Assembly (NCBI GenBank): GCA_002476905.1
Contig: DLND01000015.1
Coordinates: 19,202-32,786, forward strand
DNA length: 13,585 bases
Source: Flavobacteriales bacterium UBA7519
GTDB lineage: Bacteria; Bacteroidota; Bacteroidia; Flavobacteriales; Weeksellaceae
Reading direction: 5' to 3'
Shown: piece after piece, positions 6,447-13,163 of the stretch
Layout: the number at the start of each line of letters is the position of its first letter
Numbering within the stretch: position 1 is the stretch's first letter
Program-made: the position numbers and the translations under genes
Notes under the pieces: model-generated
What the model saw: the letters and a program-made list of their open reading frames with translations, nothing else
What the model was told of the DNA's origin: nothing
Database searches by the model: none

Positions 6447-7286
6447 ATGAATATAAAAAACAATGCTGGCGAAACGGTAGAGTTTGAAATCTCGAAACTG
6501 GAAAACTCACTTCGGAATTCTGGAGCAGGCGAACAGTCTTTGAAAAGGGTTTTGGAAACAATTTTGCCAAAATGTTTTGACGGAATCACAACTGGCGAAT
6601 TATATCGAATGGCTTTTGAGGAATTGAAGAAAATCTCAAATTCTGTCGCTGCGAGATACAGTTTAAAAAAGGCATTGCTGGAGTTGGGACCTGCGGGATT
6701 TTATTTTGAGCAATGGATTGCCAGAGTTTTCCAAAACATCGGCTACAAAACTGAAACGGGACAATTGATAAAAGGTCACGCCGTGACACACGAAGCGGAC
6801 GTTATCGCCAAGAAAGACGACAAAACTTATTGGGTAGAATGTAAATTCCGGAATGCAGAAGACACAAAAATATCGGTCACAACGCCAATGTACGTTTTGT
6901 CAAGAATCAAGGATATTTCAAATATCCAGTACAATCTTTTCGGAACTAAAACAGAATTTACCGACGGCTGGCTCATTACGAACACTTATTTCACTAAGGA
7001 TTCGATTGCCTTTTCAGAATATTATGGACTGAGATTATTGTCTTGGGATTATCCGAAAGATAAGAATATCAAAAGTTTGGTGGACCAAAATGCGCTTTAT
7101 CCGATAACTTGCCTCACAACTTTGGACGGAAAGCAAAAACAAAAATTATTGGAAGAAAAATGTGTTTTGGCAAAGGAATTATTCAATAATCAGAATCTAT
7201 TGAATATTTTAGAACTTAATGAAGAAAAGAAATCAGAAGTCCTAAAAGAAGCCAGAGAACTGATGACCATAAAAATATCAGAATAA
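6447..7286 (+). CDS. ATP-cone domain fused to a PD-(D/E)XK (Mrr-like) nuclease domain
   Basis: A 279-aa protein. Residues 1-80 look like an ATP-cone: an N-terminal strand, FEISKLENSLRNSGA, then helices and GITTGELYRMAFEEL. This domain senses nucleotides in NrdR and ribonucleotide reductases. Residues 82-205 form a restriction-endonuclease-like domain: GPAGFYFEQWIARVFQNIGY, then HEADVIAKK with E116 and D118, then WVECKF with E131 and K133, the D...ExK core. The C-terminal 70 residues are helical and charged. Related ATP-cone/nuclease fusions exist in bacteria and archaea, but I know of no settled function; nucleotide-gated DNA cleavage is a reasonable inference. No methyltransferase gene is nearby, so this is not an ordinary restriction-modification pair. 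It stands alone, converging on a lipoprotein gene. Confidence 0.82.
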   Translation: MNIKNNAGETVEFEISKLENSLRNSGAGEQSLKRVLETILPKCFDGITTGELYRMAFEELKKISNSVAARYSLKKALLELGPAGFYFEQWIARVFQNIGYKTETGQLIKGHAVTHEADVIAKKDDKTYWVECKFRNAEDTKISVTTPMYVLSRIKDISNIQYNLFGTKTEFTDGWLITNTYFTKDSIAFSEYYGLRLLSWDYPKDKNIKSLVDQNALYPITCLTTLDGKQKQKLLEEKCVLAKELFNNQNLLNILELNEEKKSEVLKEARELMTIKISE

Positions 7287-7288
7287 AA

Positions 7289-7314
7289 AAAACCGCAGAA
7301 AATTCTACGGTTTT
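7289..7314. terminator. Bidirectional terminator hairpin between convergent genes
   Basis: AAAACCGCAGAA (7289-7300) pairs with TTCTACGGTTTT (7303-7314) with one mismatch. The A-run before and T-run after let it act in both directions. It starts 2 bp after the nuclease stop and lies 32 bp from the stop of the convergent lipoprotein gene. Confidence 0.8.
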
Positions 7315-7346
7315 ATCTATTAGTCTATTATCTCAAAGTCAAAAAA

Positions 7347-7883
7347 CTATTTTCCTTTCTGCGGTGGATAATTCGCCATTATTTCAGCCACAATTTGTGG
7401 GATTTGTTTTTGTTTTGACTTTGGTGAATCTACAGAAATTCCGCTTCCAACACCTTGCCAAACTAATTTTCGAGTTTTGGCATCAATGATGTCAATTACA
7501 ATTGTTCCGCTGTTATAGTTGTTGGTCCAGGTATTCCCCATACCGAATCCGCCTCCCCAGCCCCAAGGTCTTCCCCAGCCGAAGCCCGCATTGTAAGATG
7601 TGGTTACATCCTGAATTTTTTTGTGAGATGCTTTTACATTGATAATCAAATCAGGATTTTGGGAAGAAGTCAATCCTTTTGCCTGAACTTGTTTGGATAA
7701 TTCATTCAAAACCCTGTCTTTGTCCAGATCATTCAGTTTGAGATCATCCGTTCTTAGCAAATATGTTTTGTAGTCGGAAAAATTGGCTGTGGCAGAATAG
7801 TCGGATTTTACTTGGAAAGGGCTGCAAGAAGTGATTCCAAGAGAAACCGCAGCCAGTAATATGAAGAAATATTTTTTACTCAT
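7347..7883 (-). CDS. DUF4136 lipoprotein
   Basis: A 178-aa protein starting at the ATG at 7881-7883. The signal MSKKYFFILLAAVSLGITSC has a lipobox ITSC with lipidation at C20, so it should be membrane anchored. The DUF4136 pattern follows: YSATANFSDYKTYLL, a middle helix (LDKDRVLNELSKQVQAKGL), PDLIINVKASHK, a Gly/Trp-rich loop (about 100-115) and GTIVIDIIDAKTRKLVWQG. The family is common in Bacteroidota and Proteobacteria; its function is unknown, presumably in the envelope. An in-frame upstream ATG at 7979 is rejected because it would add 32 charged residues before a good signal peptide and overlap the DUF5522 gene. That gene lies 55 bp upstream on the same strand and may be co-transcribed. 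Confidence 0.92.
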   Translation of the reverse strand: MSKKYFFILLAAVSLGITSCSPFQVKSDYSATANFSDYKTYLLRTDDLKLNDLDKDRVLNELSKQVQAKGLTSSQNPDLIINVKASHKKIQDVTTSYNAGFGWGRPWGWGGGFGMGNTWTNNYNSGTIVIDIIDAKTRKLVWQGVGSGISVDSPKSKQKQIPQIVAEIMANYPPQKGK

Positions 7884-7938
7884 CGCTAATATATTTTTAT
7901 TTTGGAATTCGTGAATCTTCGATTTCATAATAATAAGA

Positions 7939-8115
<177 letters not shown>

Positions 8116-8137
8116 TTAAAAACTGTACCAAAATTTT

Positions 8138-8145
8138 TATCTTTG
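8138..8145 (+). promoter_or_regulatory. -7 element TATCTTTG, 4 bp before an ATG (leaderless-type)
   Basis: This is a perfect TAnnTTTG. Its last base is followed by only four bases before the ATG at 8150, so the transcript would start at or next to the initiation codon. No clear -33 box is visible in the 37-bp divergent gap. Confidence 0.5.
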
Positions 8146-8149
8146 ATAT

Positions 8150-8479
8150 ATGATAATCATCGTATGTCAAAGATTACTCAAAAATACTAAAATTTCGGGG
8201 ATAACACTATTTCCGTTTATATTGCTTAGAGAAAAAAAATACAGACAGAATAAGACTCTTATCAATCACGAAAAAATCCACATCCGCCAGCAGATGGAAT
8301 TGTTTATTATTCCATTCTATATCTGGTATCTTTCAGAATATTATCTAAAATATCTTAGATATAGAAATCCGCAGCTCGCTTACCGCAATATCAGTTTCGA
8401 AAGGGAAGCCTATGCCAATGAGCAGGACCTTAATTATCTCAAAAAAAGAAAATTCTGGAGTTTCATTAGTTATATTTAG
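8150..8479 (+). CDS. Small protein with HEKIH zinc-protease-like motif (109 aa)
   Basis: I do not recognise a named family with certainty; similar hypothetical proteins occur in flavobacteria. The centre reads INHEKIHIRQQME, an HExxH motif (H40-H44). A hydrophobic segment follows (LFIIPFYIWYLSEYYLKYL, about 51-69), then FEREAYANEQD (about 84-94), where an acidic residue could be a third metal ligand as in gluzincins. The order of motif, membrane-like helix and EREAYANE resembles a stripped-down M48/M56-type core, but at 109 aa it lacks most of such a domain. It has a promoter of its own 4 bp from the ATG. Proteolytic activity is speculative. Confidence 0.72.
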   Translation: MIIIVCQRLLKNTKISGITLFPFILLREKKYRQNKTLINHEKIHIRQQMELFIIPFYIWYLSEYYLKYLRYRNPQLAYRNISFEREAYANEQDLNYLKKRKFWSFISYI

Positions 8480-8480
8480 A

Positions 8481-8548
8481 TTCAGTAAAGATATGATTAT
8501 TAGCACTTTTTCAAAATCACCAGCTTTACAATATTACATTTTACTGAA
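8481..8548. other. Inverted repeat with alternative pairing in the gap before kup
   Basis: TTCAGTAAA (8481-8489) is a perfect inverted copy of TTTACTGAA (8540-8548), with a loop of about 50 nt and a run of A after it. GTAAAG (8485-8490) can instead pair with CTTTAC (8524-8529). It may end transcription of the HEKIH gene. It lies upstream of the kup promoter candidate, so it is unlikely to be in the kup mRNA. Confidence 0.3.
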
Positions 8549-8575
8549 AAAAATTTCTCAGAATATAAAATAATC

Positions 8576-8583
8576 TAAATTTG
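8576..8583 (+). promoter_or_regulatory. -7 promoter element (TAAATTTG) of kup
   Basis: A perfect match to TAnnTTTG, 28 bp before the kup ATG, followed by GC as is usual in flavobacterial promoters. A weak -33-like TTTC lies at 8554-8557 with a suitable distance. The expected 5' leader is about 20-25 nt. Confidence 0.55.
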
Positions 8584-8611
8584 CAGAATTATTTTCTAGA
8601 CAACATAAATT

Positions 8612-10591
8612 ATGTCGCAAGATAGCAGCGGTCATTTTGACCTGAAAAAACTTTCCTGGGTTGGCGTTTTGGTCTCTTTAGGAATCGTTTTCGGAGACAT
8701 CGGAACATCTCCTCTTTATGTGATGAAAGCCATTATCAATGCAGGAAAAGCAGGCGGAATCATATCAGAAGAATATATAGAAGGCGCACTTTCCTGCATC
8801 ATCTGGACCCTGACATTGCAGACTACCATTAAATACGTCATCATCGCTCTGAGAGCTGATAATAAGGGCGAAGGTGGTATTCTCTCGCTTTACTCTCTCG
8901 TTAAAAGATTTAAGAAAAAGTGGCTTTATATCATTGCGATAATAGGAGCTGCTGCTTTGGTTGCAGACAGTATCATCACACCGTCACTAACCGTGATGTC
9001 TGCAATAGAAGGATTAGAGCTTGTAACACATAAGCCGCCTGTAGTTCCCATTACACTATCTATTTTAGTAATTATTTTTGTCGTTCAGCAGTTTGGCACC
9101 AGTTTCATAGGTAAGTTTTTTGGTCCTGTTATGGTTCTTTGGTTTTTAGTTTTAGGAGGATTTGGGTTAGTTCATTTGATAGAACACCCAATGATTCTAA
9201 AAGCTTTCAATCCATATTATGCCGTTAAGCTGATTTATAACTCTCCTAGTGCTATTGTTATTTTGGGTGCTGTTTTTCTGTGTACAACGGGAGCAGAGGC
9301 CTTATATTCGGATCTTGGGCATTGTGGTATCAAAAACATCCGTGTAAGCTGGGTTTTTGTGAAAGCAATGCTTATACTCAATTATCTAGGACAAGGTGCG
9401 TGGTTGCTAAGTAATTACCACGAAGTATTCCGTGGCAAGAATCCATTTTTCGGAATTATGCCGGAGTGGTTCATCATTCCCGGGGTTATCATCGCGACGG
9501 CTGCTGCCATTATTGCCAGTCAGGCAGTAATCACTGGTGCATTTACAATGTTCTCAGAAGCAATGTCTCTTAACTTTTGGCCCAATCAGGAAATCGAGTA
9601 TCCTTCGGGAATAAAAGGACAGATGTATATCCCGAAAATCAATTGGGGTATTTTGTTATTATGTTTTGTAGTCGTGATCTATTTTAAAGAATCCGGCAAA
9701 ATGGAAGCCGCTTACGGACTTTCTATTACTGTAACCATGCTGATGACAACTATTTTATTGGTATTCTGGTTCCTAAAAACGAGGACTAATAAAGTCTGGA
9801 TCGGACTTTTTGCAATTGTTTATGTCGTGATTGAAGGCGGATTTTTCAGTGCTAACATTATCAAATTCTTTGATGGCGGTTGGATGTCTGTTCTTCTTGC
9901 CGGCTTCATTGGGGTATGTATGTACGCTTGGTATAATGGTAGAATCATCAAAACAACTTTCATCAAGTTTGTAAAACTGGACAAATATGTCTCTACAATC
10001 AAGGATATGAAGTTGGATGAAACGATTCCTAAATATGCTACAAACCTTGCCTTCATCAGTCGTGCAAAAAGGGATGATGAGGTAGAGTCTAAAATTATTT
10101 ATTCCATCATCCGAGCCCAGCCAAAAAGAGCAGATCATTATTTTATTCTTAATATTGTGAATCAGGAAGATCCTTACAGCTTCAAATATAACGTAGAAGA
10201 AATACTTCCGGGAACCATTTATAAAATCAGCTTTTTACTCGGCTTCAAAAGAGACCGTAGGATAAATGATTATTTCCAGCAGGTTCTTAGTGATATGATG
10301 GACGAAGGAATCATTCCTTCAAGAAGTTCTCACCCTTCACTCAGAGCGCACAACATTCCACCTGACCTGAAGTTTGTTATCATAGACAATGTTTACATCA
10401 ATGATTTTCTATTAACAATTAGAGACAAGATTATTCTGGGTATCTATAATTTTGTTAAAAAATTGGGAAGTAATGATTTTACAGCATACGGTGTTGCCAG
10501 TCATAATGTTGTTGTAGAATCTGCTCCACTCCTAGATCAAACCATCAAAATTGAAAGGATAGAAAAAGTGGAAACTAAGCATTTCGAATAA
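8612..10591 (+). CDS. kup: KUP-family potassium uptake transporter
   Basis: A 659-aa protein, normal for the KUP/HAK/KT family. The N-terminal family signature GDIGTSPLYV (28-37) is intact and is followed by RADNKGEGGILSLYSL (81-96), another conserved KUP segment. About twelve hydrophobic helices occupy residues 15-440, including GAVFLCTTGAEALYSDLGHCG and the SQAVITGAFTMFSEAMSL stretch. A cytoplasmic C-terminal domain fills the last 200 residues. Kup proteins import K+, usually by H+ symport, across the inner membrane. A vegetative promoter lies 28 bp before the ATG. The fur-like gene starts 27 bp after the stop with a promoter of its own, so read-through is possible but not required. No c-di-AMP-type riboswitch leader is evident. 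Confidence 0.97.
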   Translation: MSQDSSGHFDLKKLSWVGVLVSLGIVFGDIGTSPLYVMKAIINAGKAGGIISEEYIEGALSCIIWTLTLQTTIKYVIIALRADNKGEGGILSLYSLVKRFKKKWLYIIAIIGAAALVADSIITPSLTVMSAIEGLELVTHKPPVVPITLSILVIIFVVQQFGTSFIGKFFGPVMVLWFLVLGGFGLVHLIEHPMILKAFNPYYAVKLIYNSPSAIVILGAVFLCTTGAEALYSDLGHCGIKNIRVSWVFVKAMLILNYLGQGAWLLSNYHEVFRGKNPFFGIMPEWFIIPGVIIATAAAIIASQAVITGAFTMFSEAMSLNFWPNQEIEYPSGIKGQMYIPKINWGILLLCFVVVIYFKESGKMEAAYGLSITVTMLMTTILLVFWFLKTRTNKVWIGLFAIVYVVIEGGFFSANIIKFFDGGWMSVLLAGFIGVCMYAWYNGRIIKTTFIKFVKLDKYVSTIKDMKLDETIPKYATNLAFISRAKRDDEVESKIIYSIIRAQPKRADHYFILNIVNQEDPYSFKYNVEEILPGTIYKISFLLGFKRDRRINDYFQQVLSDMMDEGIIPSRSSHPSLRAHNIPPDLKFVIIDNVYINDFLLTIRDKIILGIYNFVKKLGSNDFTAYGVASHNVVVESAPLLDQTIKIERIEKVETKHFE

Positions 10592-10606
10592 TCCCGAAAA
10601 TTTGTC

Positions 10607-10614
10607 TAATTTTG
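10607..10614 (+). promoter_or_regulatory. -7 element TAATTTTG, 4 bp before the fur-like ATG (leaderless-type)
   Basis: A perfect TAnnTTTG ending four bases before the ATG at 10619. This is the same spacing as before the HEKIH gene. A TTTC at 10582-10585, about 21 bp upstream, could serve as a -33 box. Transcription would begin at or beside the start codon. Confidence 0.5.
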
Positions 10615-10618
10615 TATT

Positions 10619-11098
10619 ATGGATACGAAACAAAAAGAGCTTAACATTGCCACAATAAAAGATGTTCTGAAGCAATACCTTCAGGATAAAGGATTTCGTA
10701 ATACACCCGAAAGATATACTATTCTGGAAGAGATCTACAATATGGAACACCACTTCAATGTAGATGATCTTTACCTTCTGATGATGCAGAAGAAATACCA
10801 CGTCAGTAAGGCTACCATTTATAACACCATAGAGATTTTTCTTGATGCTGGATTGATTAGAAAACATCAGTTTGGAGAAAAAACACAGAGTTCTTCTTCC
10901 TACGAAAAATCTTATTTTGACAAACAGCACGATCACTTGGTGATTTATAAAAGTGACTCTGACAAAGAAATTGAAGAAATTATAGAATTTTGCGATCCCA
11001 GAATCCAAGGCATCAAAGAATCTATAGAAAAAGCATTTGGCGTAAGTATTGATACGCATTCACTATACTTCTACGGACACAAGAAGTCTGAAAATTAA
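10619..11098 (+). CDS. Fur-family transcriptional regulator lacking the structural CxxC motif
   Basis: A 159-aa protein. The winged-helix domain (about 10-95) includes RNTPERYTILEEIY and the recognition segment VSKATIYNTIEIFLDAGLI (62-80). The dimer/metal domain follows. Likely regulatory ligands are kept: H45, E96, H104, D105 and H106 of QHDH, E123 and H147 of THSLYFYGH. The CxxC that binds structural zinc in many Fur proteins directly follows the HDH motif; here the positions are I109 and S112, and the only Cys in the protein is C125 (EFCDPR). It is therefore a Fur relative with metal sensing probably intact but structural zinc lost. Whether it is the iron regulator Fur, PerR or another member cannot be told. 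The stop overlaps the next gene start (TAATG at 11096-11100), implying translational coupling with an envelope gene. Confidence 0.93.
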   Translation: MDTKQKELNIATIKDVLKQYLQDKGFRNTPERYTILEEIYNMEHHFNVDDLYLLMMQKKYHVSKATIYNTIEIFLDAGLIRKHQFGEKTQSSSSYEKSYFDKQHDHLVIYKSDSDKEIEEIIEFCDPRIQGIKESIEKAFGVSIDTHSLYFYGHKKSEN

Positions 11099-12843
11099 TG
11101 AAGAAATCACTTTTAGCTGTTCTATTTCTGGTTTTTATCAGAATATTTTCTCAAGATATTCCAGCTCAAAATCAAGGTTTGGTAAAGGATCCTTTTTTCA
11201 ATAATCAAAATCCTGACGGACAATCCGGTAAAAAAGTTCAGCACAAGCACTCCGATACTTTCGGTGTAAGCCCAGATAAATATGATGGAAATCCTGTTTT
11301 TTCCGGCAATGTTGTTTTCGAGCAGCAAGGTTCTGTTCTCACAGCCGACGAAGTGGTTTGGTATCAAAAAGAAAATTTTCTGAAAGCCATTGGCAATGTT
11401 GTCCTCACAAGTGCTGATGGAAGCAGAATTACCGCTGCAGAAATGGAATATGATGGTAATACACAACGCGGAATTGCCAGAAAAAATGTAGTGCTTACAG
11501 ATCCAAAGCAGACCATTAAAACAGAAACGCTTTATTACGATAAAATTCCTAATACTGCATACTTCAACACTGGCGGAACGATTTACAGTAACGACGGAAG
11601 TGTGATGTACACCAAATCGGCTACCTATAATCTCAACTCAAAAATGATAGATTTTGTAGGACGTTCGAACATCGAAACAGATAAATACACCATTGTTAGT
11701 GATAACATCAAACAAAATCAAAACACAGGTGTCTCCGATTTTTTTGGTCCTACCACTATTAGAGATAAAAAAAATCCAATCAATTATGTTTATACAGAAC
11801 AAGGTTCTTATAACTCCAAAACTGGTGAATCTTTTCTCAACAAAAACTCCAGAATTCACAACAATGGAAAAATCCTGACAGGTGACAAATTGTACTTCAA
11901 TAGAAATACTGGTTTCGGCAAAGGAACTGGCAATGTAATGTTGGACGATCCGAGAGAGAAACGGTATTTAAAAGGTGGCTATGGAGAGATTTACGAAAAA
12001 AAAGACTCTGCTATGATTACCGACAAACCCTATTTTGTAAAAATTTTAGCGAAAGATTCACTATACATGTCGGCAGATAAATTTTTAACTTTCCGGAGAC
12101 CCGATTCCGCCAACTCGCTCAAAAAGAAAAGTTTTCTAAGGGCATTTCGAAAAGTCCGTATTTTTAAATCCAATATGCAGGGACGTTCAGACTCGCTCAG
12201 CTTTAATAAGACCGATGGCGAGATGCATATGATGCGTAAACCAATCCTCTGGATGGGCGCAAAACAGGTAACTGGTGACGAGATCCGCGTATACAGTAAT
12301 CCGGAAAAGGAAATCACAGATTCAATAAGAGTTTTGGGCAATGCATTCGCTATCAGCAAAGCGGACTCCTTGAATATAAAGGATGAATTCAACCAGATCA
12401 AAAGCAAGAATATGATGGTGTACCTCAAAGATAACGCCATAGATATTGCAAAAGCTGTGGGCAACGCGCAAGCCATCACTTATGCCGATGATACCAATGA
12501 GAAGACTAAAGAAGTGACTAGAATCGGTGTTGCATTGTCCACATGCGGTGAGATTGTGGCTCATTTTACTGAAAAAAAACTGGAACAAGTCGATTGTAAT
12601 ATCGGAGCCAACACAGATACTTACCCGATGAGCAAGATCTCTAAAGATCAAAGATTCTTCAAAGATTTTAATTGGAATACCAAAGACCGACTCCAAAAGT
12701 GGGGCGACATTTTTCTAGACACGCCCAATTATCCTGAAATTGTTTATCAATCTGATAATTCTCTTTTTGAACACGCAGAAGCCGAACGTAAGAAAATTGA
12801 AGAAAAAAACAAACCGAAAACGCCGGTGCGGATCAAAAAGTAA
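11098..12843 (+). CDS. OstA/LptA-like envelope protein
   Basis: A 581-aa protein with a signal peptide (MKKSLLAVLFLVFIRIFSQ, cleavage near 18). OstA-type beta-jellyroll repeats follow: PVFSGNVVFEQQGSVLTADE, NFLKAIGNVVLTSADGSRIT, AYFNTGGTIYSNDGS and KILTGDKLYFNRNTGFGKGTGNVMLDD. The pattern continues with drift to about residue 480 and ends in a Lys-rich tail. In LptA and the N-terminal part of LptD such repeats form the bridge that carries lipopolysaccharide across the periplasm. This longer 'OstA-like' form is standard in Bacteroidota and lacks an LptD barrel. A role in LPS export is therefore likely but not proved. It shares one base with the fur-like stop and is probably expressed from the same message. 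Confidence 0.9.
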   Translation: MKKSLLAVLFLVFIRIFSQDIPAQNQGLVKDPFFNNQNPDGQSGKKVQHKHSDTFGVSPDKYDGNPVFSGNVVFEQQGSVLTADEVVWYQKENFLKAIGNVVLTSADGSRITAAEMEYDGNTQRGIARKNVVLTDPKQTIKTETLYYDKIPNTAYFNTGGTIYSNDGSVMYTKSATYNLNSKMIDFVGRSNIETDKYTIVSDNIKQNQNTGVSDFFGPTTIRDKKNPINYVYTEQGSYNSKTGESFLNKNSRIHNNGKILTGDKLYFNRNTGFGKGTGNVMLDDPREKRYLKGGYGEIYEKKDSAMITDKPYFVKILAKDSLYMSADKFLTFRRPDSANSLKKKSFLRAFRKVRIFKSNMQGRSDSLSFNKTDGEMHMMRKPILWMGAKQVTGDEIRVYSNPEKEITDSIRVLGNAFAISKADSLNIKDEFNQIKSKNMMVYLKDNAIDIAKAVGNAQAITYADDTNEKTKEVTRIGVALSTCGEIVAHFTEKKLEQVDCNIGANTDTYPMSKISKDQRFFKDFNWNTKDRLQKWGDIFLDTPNYPEIVYQSDNSLFEHAEAERKKIEEKNKPKTPVRIKK

Positions 12844-12864
12844 AAATTTTATTTGCGCGTCTAT

Positions 12865-12890
12865 ATCCGCCTTCCGTTCCCGCTTTTTTC
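12865..12890 (-). repeat. Half copy of the 6326-6428 hairpin element, inverted
   Basis: The plus strand reads ATCCGCCTTCCGTTCCC at 12865-12881. It matches the reverse complement of 6404-6420 at 16 of 17 positions, and a T-run follows as in the full copy. Only the right half is present. Confidence 0.65.
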
Positions 12891-12920
12891 TGTCATTGCG
12901 AACGAAGTGAAGCAATCTCT
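12891..12920. repeat. Dispersed repeat of the GTCATTGCGAACGAAGTGAAG type
   Basis: The sequence contains the inverted ends ATTGC (12895-12899) and GCAAT (12912-12916) around GAACGAAGTGAA. Near-identical strings recur in many bacterial genomes, including flavobacteria, in intergenic DNA; this is from general knowledge. Only one copy is in the window. Confidence 0.5.
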
Positions 12921-13127
12921 AGAACTTGTCTACAATCAAAATAATAGAAATAGAGCTCCACTCAAACCTAACGAAGAATGTTCATCGATTCAAATAAAAA
13001 AATATAATAGGAGATAAGTCGGGGCGCGCTTCGCCAAGTGGGAAATTTTGTCATTTCATAACATCGAAACTCAAAATTTACGAACTTTGTAAAAGTTTAG
13101 AAGTCTATTAATTACTGAACAACAACC

Positions 13128-13162
13128 TAACTTCTAAAATCTAATTTCTAACATCTATCTCA
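13128..13162. repeat. Degenerate 7-bp tandem repeat (TAANNTC), five units, abutting an ATG
   Basis: Units begin at 13128, 13135, 13142, 13149 and 13156. The first four fit TAANNTC exactly (for example TAACTTC, TAATTTC) and the fifth is degraded. The array ends one base before the aminotransferase ATG, so it forms its immediate 5' leader. Confidence 0.7.
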
Positions 13163-13163
13163 A

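Larger units (their letters stand above)
12844..13163. other. 320-bp spacer made mostly of dispersed repeats
   Basis: No gene is supported here. It holds a half copy of the hairpin element (12865-12890), a TGTCATTGCGAAC-type repeat (12891-12920), a short GC-rich hairpin GGCG/CGCC at 13023-13035, a one-mismatch -7-like GAACTTTG at 13082-13089, and a heptad array abutting the next ATG. Confidence 0.7.

Noticed and set aside
6447..7286. Type II or type IV restriction-modification system
   Set aside because: No methyltransferase or specificity gene is present in the window; only the single ATP-cone/nuclease fusion is seen.
8480..8611. Riboswitch (c-di-AMP type) before kup
   Set aside because: The promoter candidate at 8576-8583 leaves a leader of only about 25 nt, and the upstream inverted repeat does not resemble that aptamer.
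10532..11059. Long open frame antisense to the fur-like gene (175 codons)
   Set aside because: It lies entirely opposite a clear Fur protein and the kup end, has low-complexity Phe-rich composition and no family features. Similar antisense frames at 191-622, 1343-1681 and 12030-12479 were rejected for the same reason.
13021..13035. GC-rich hairpin (GGCG/CGCC) as a terminator
   Set aside because: The stem is only 4 bp and no T-run follows on either strand.
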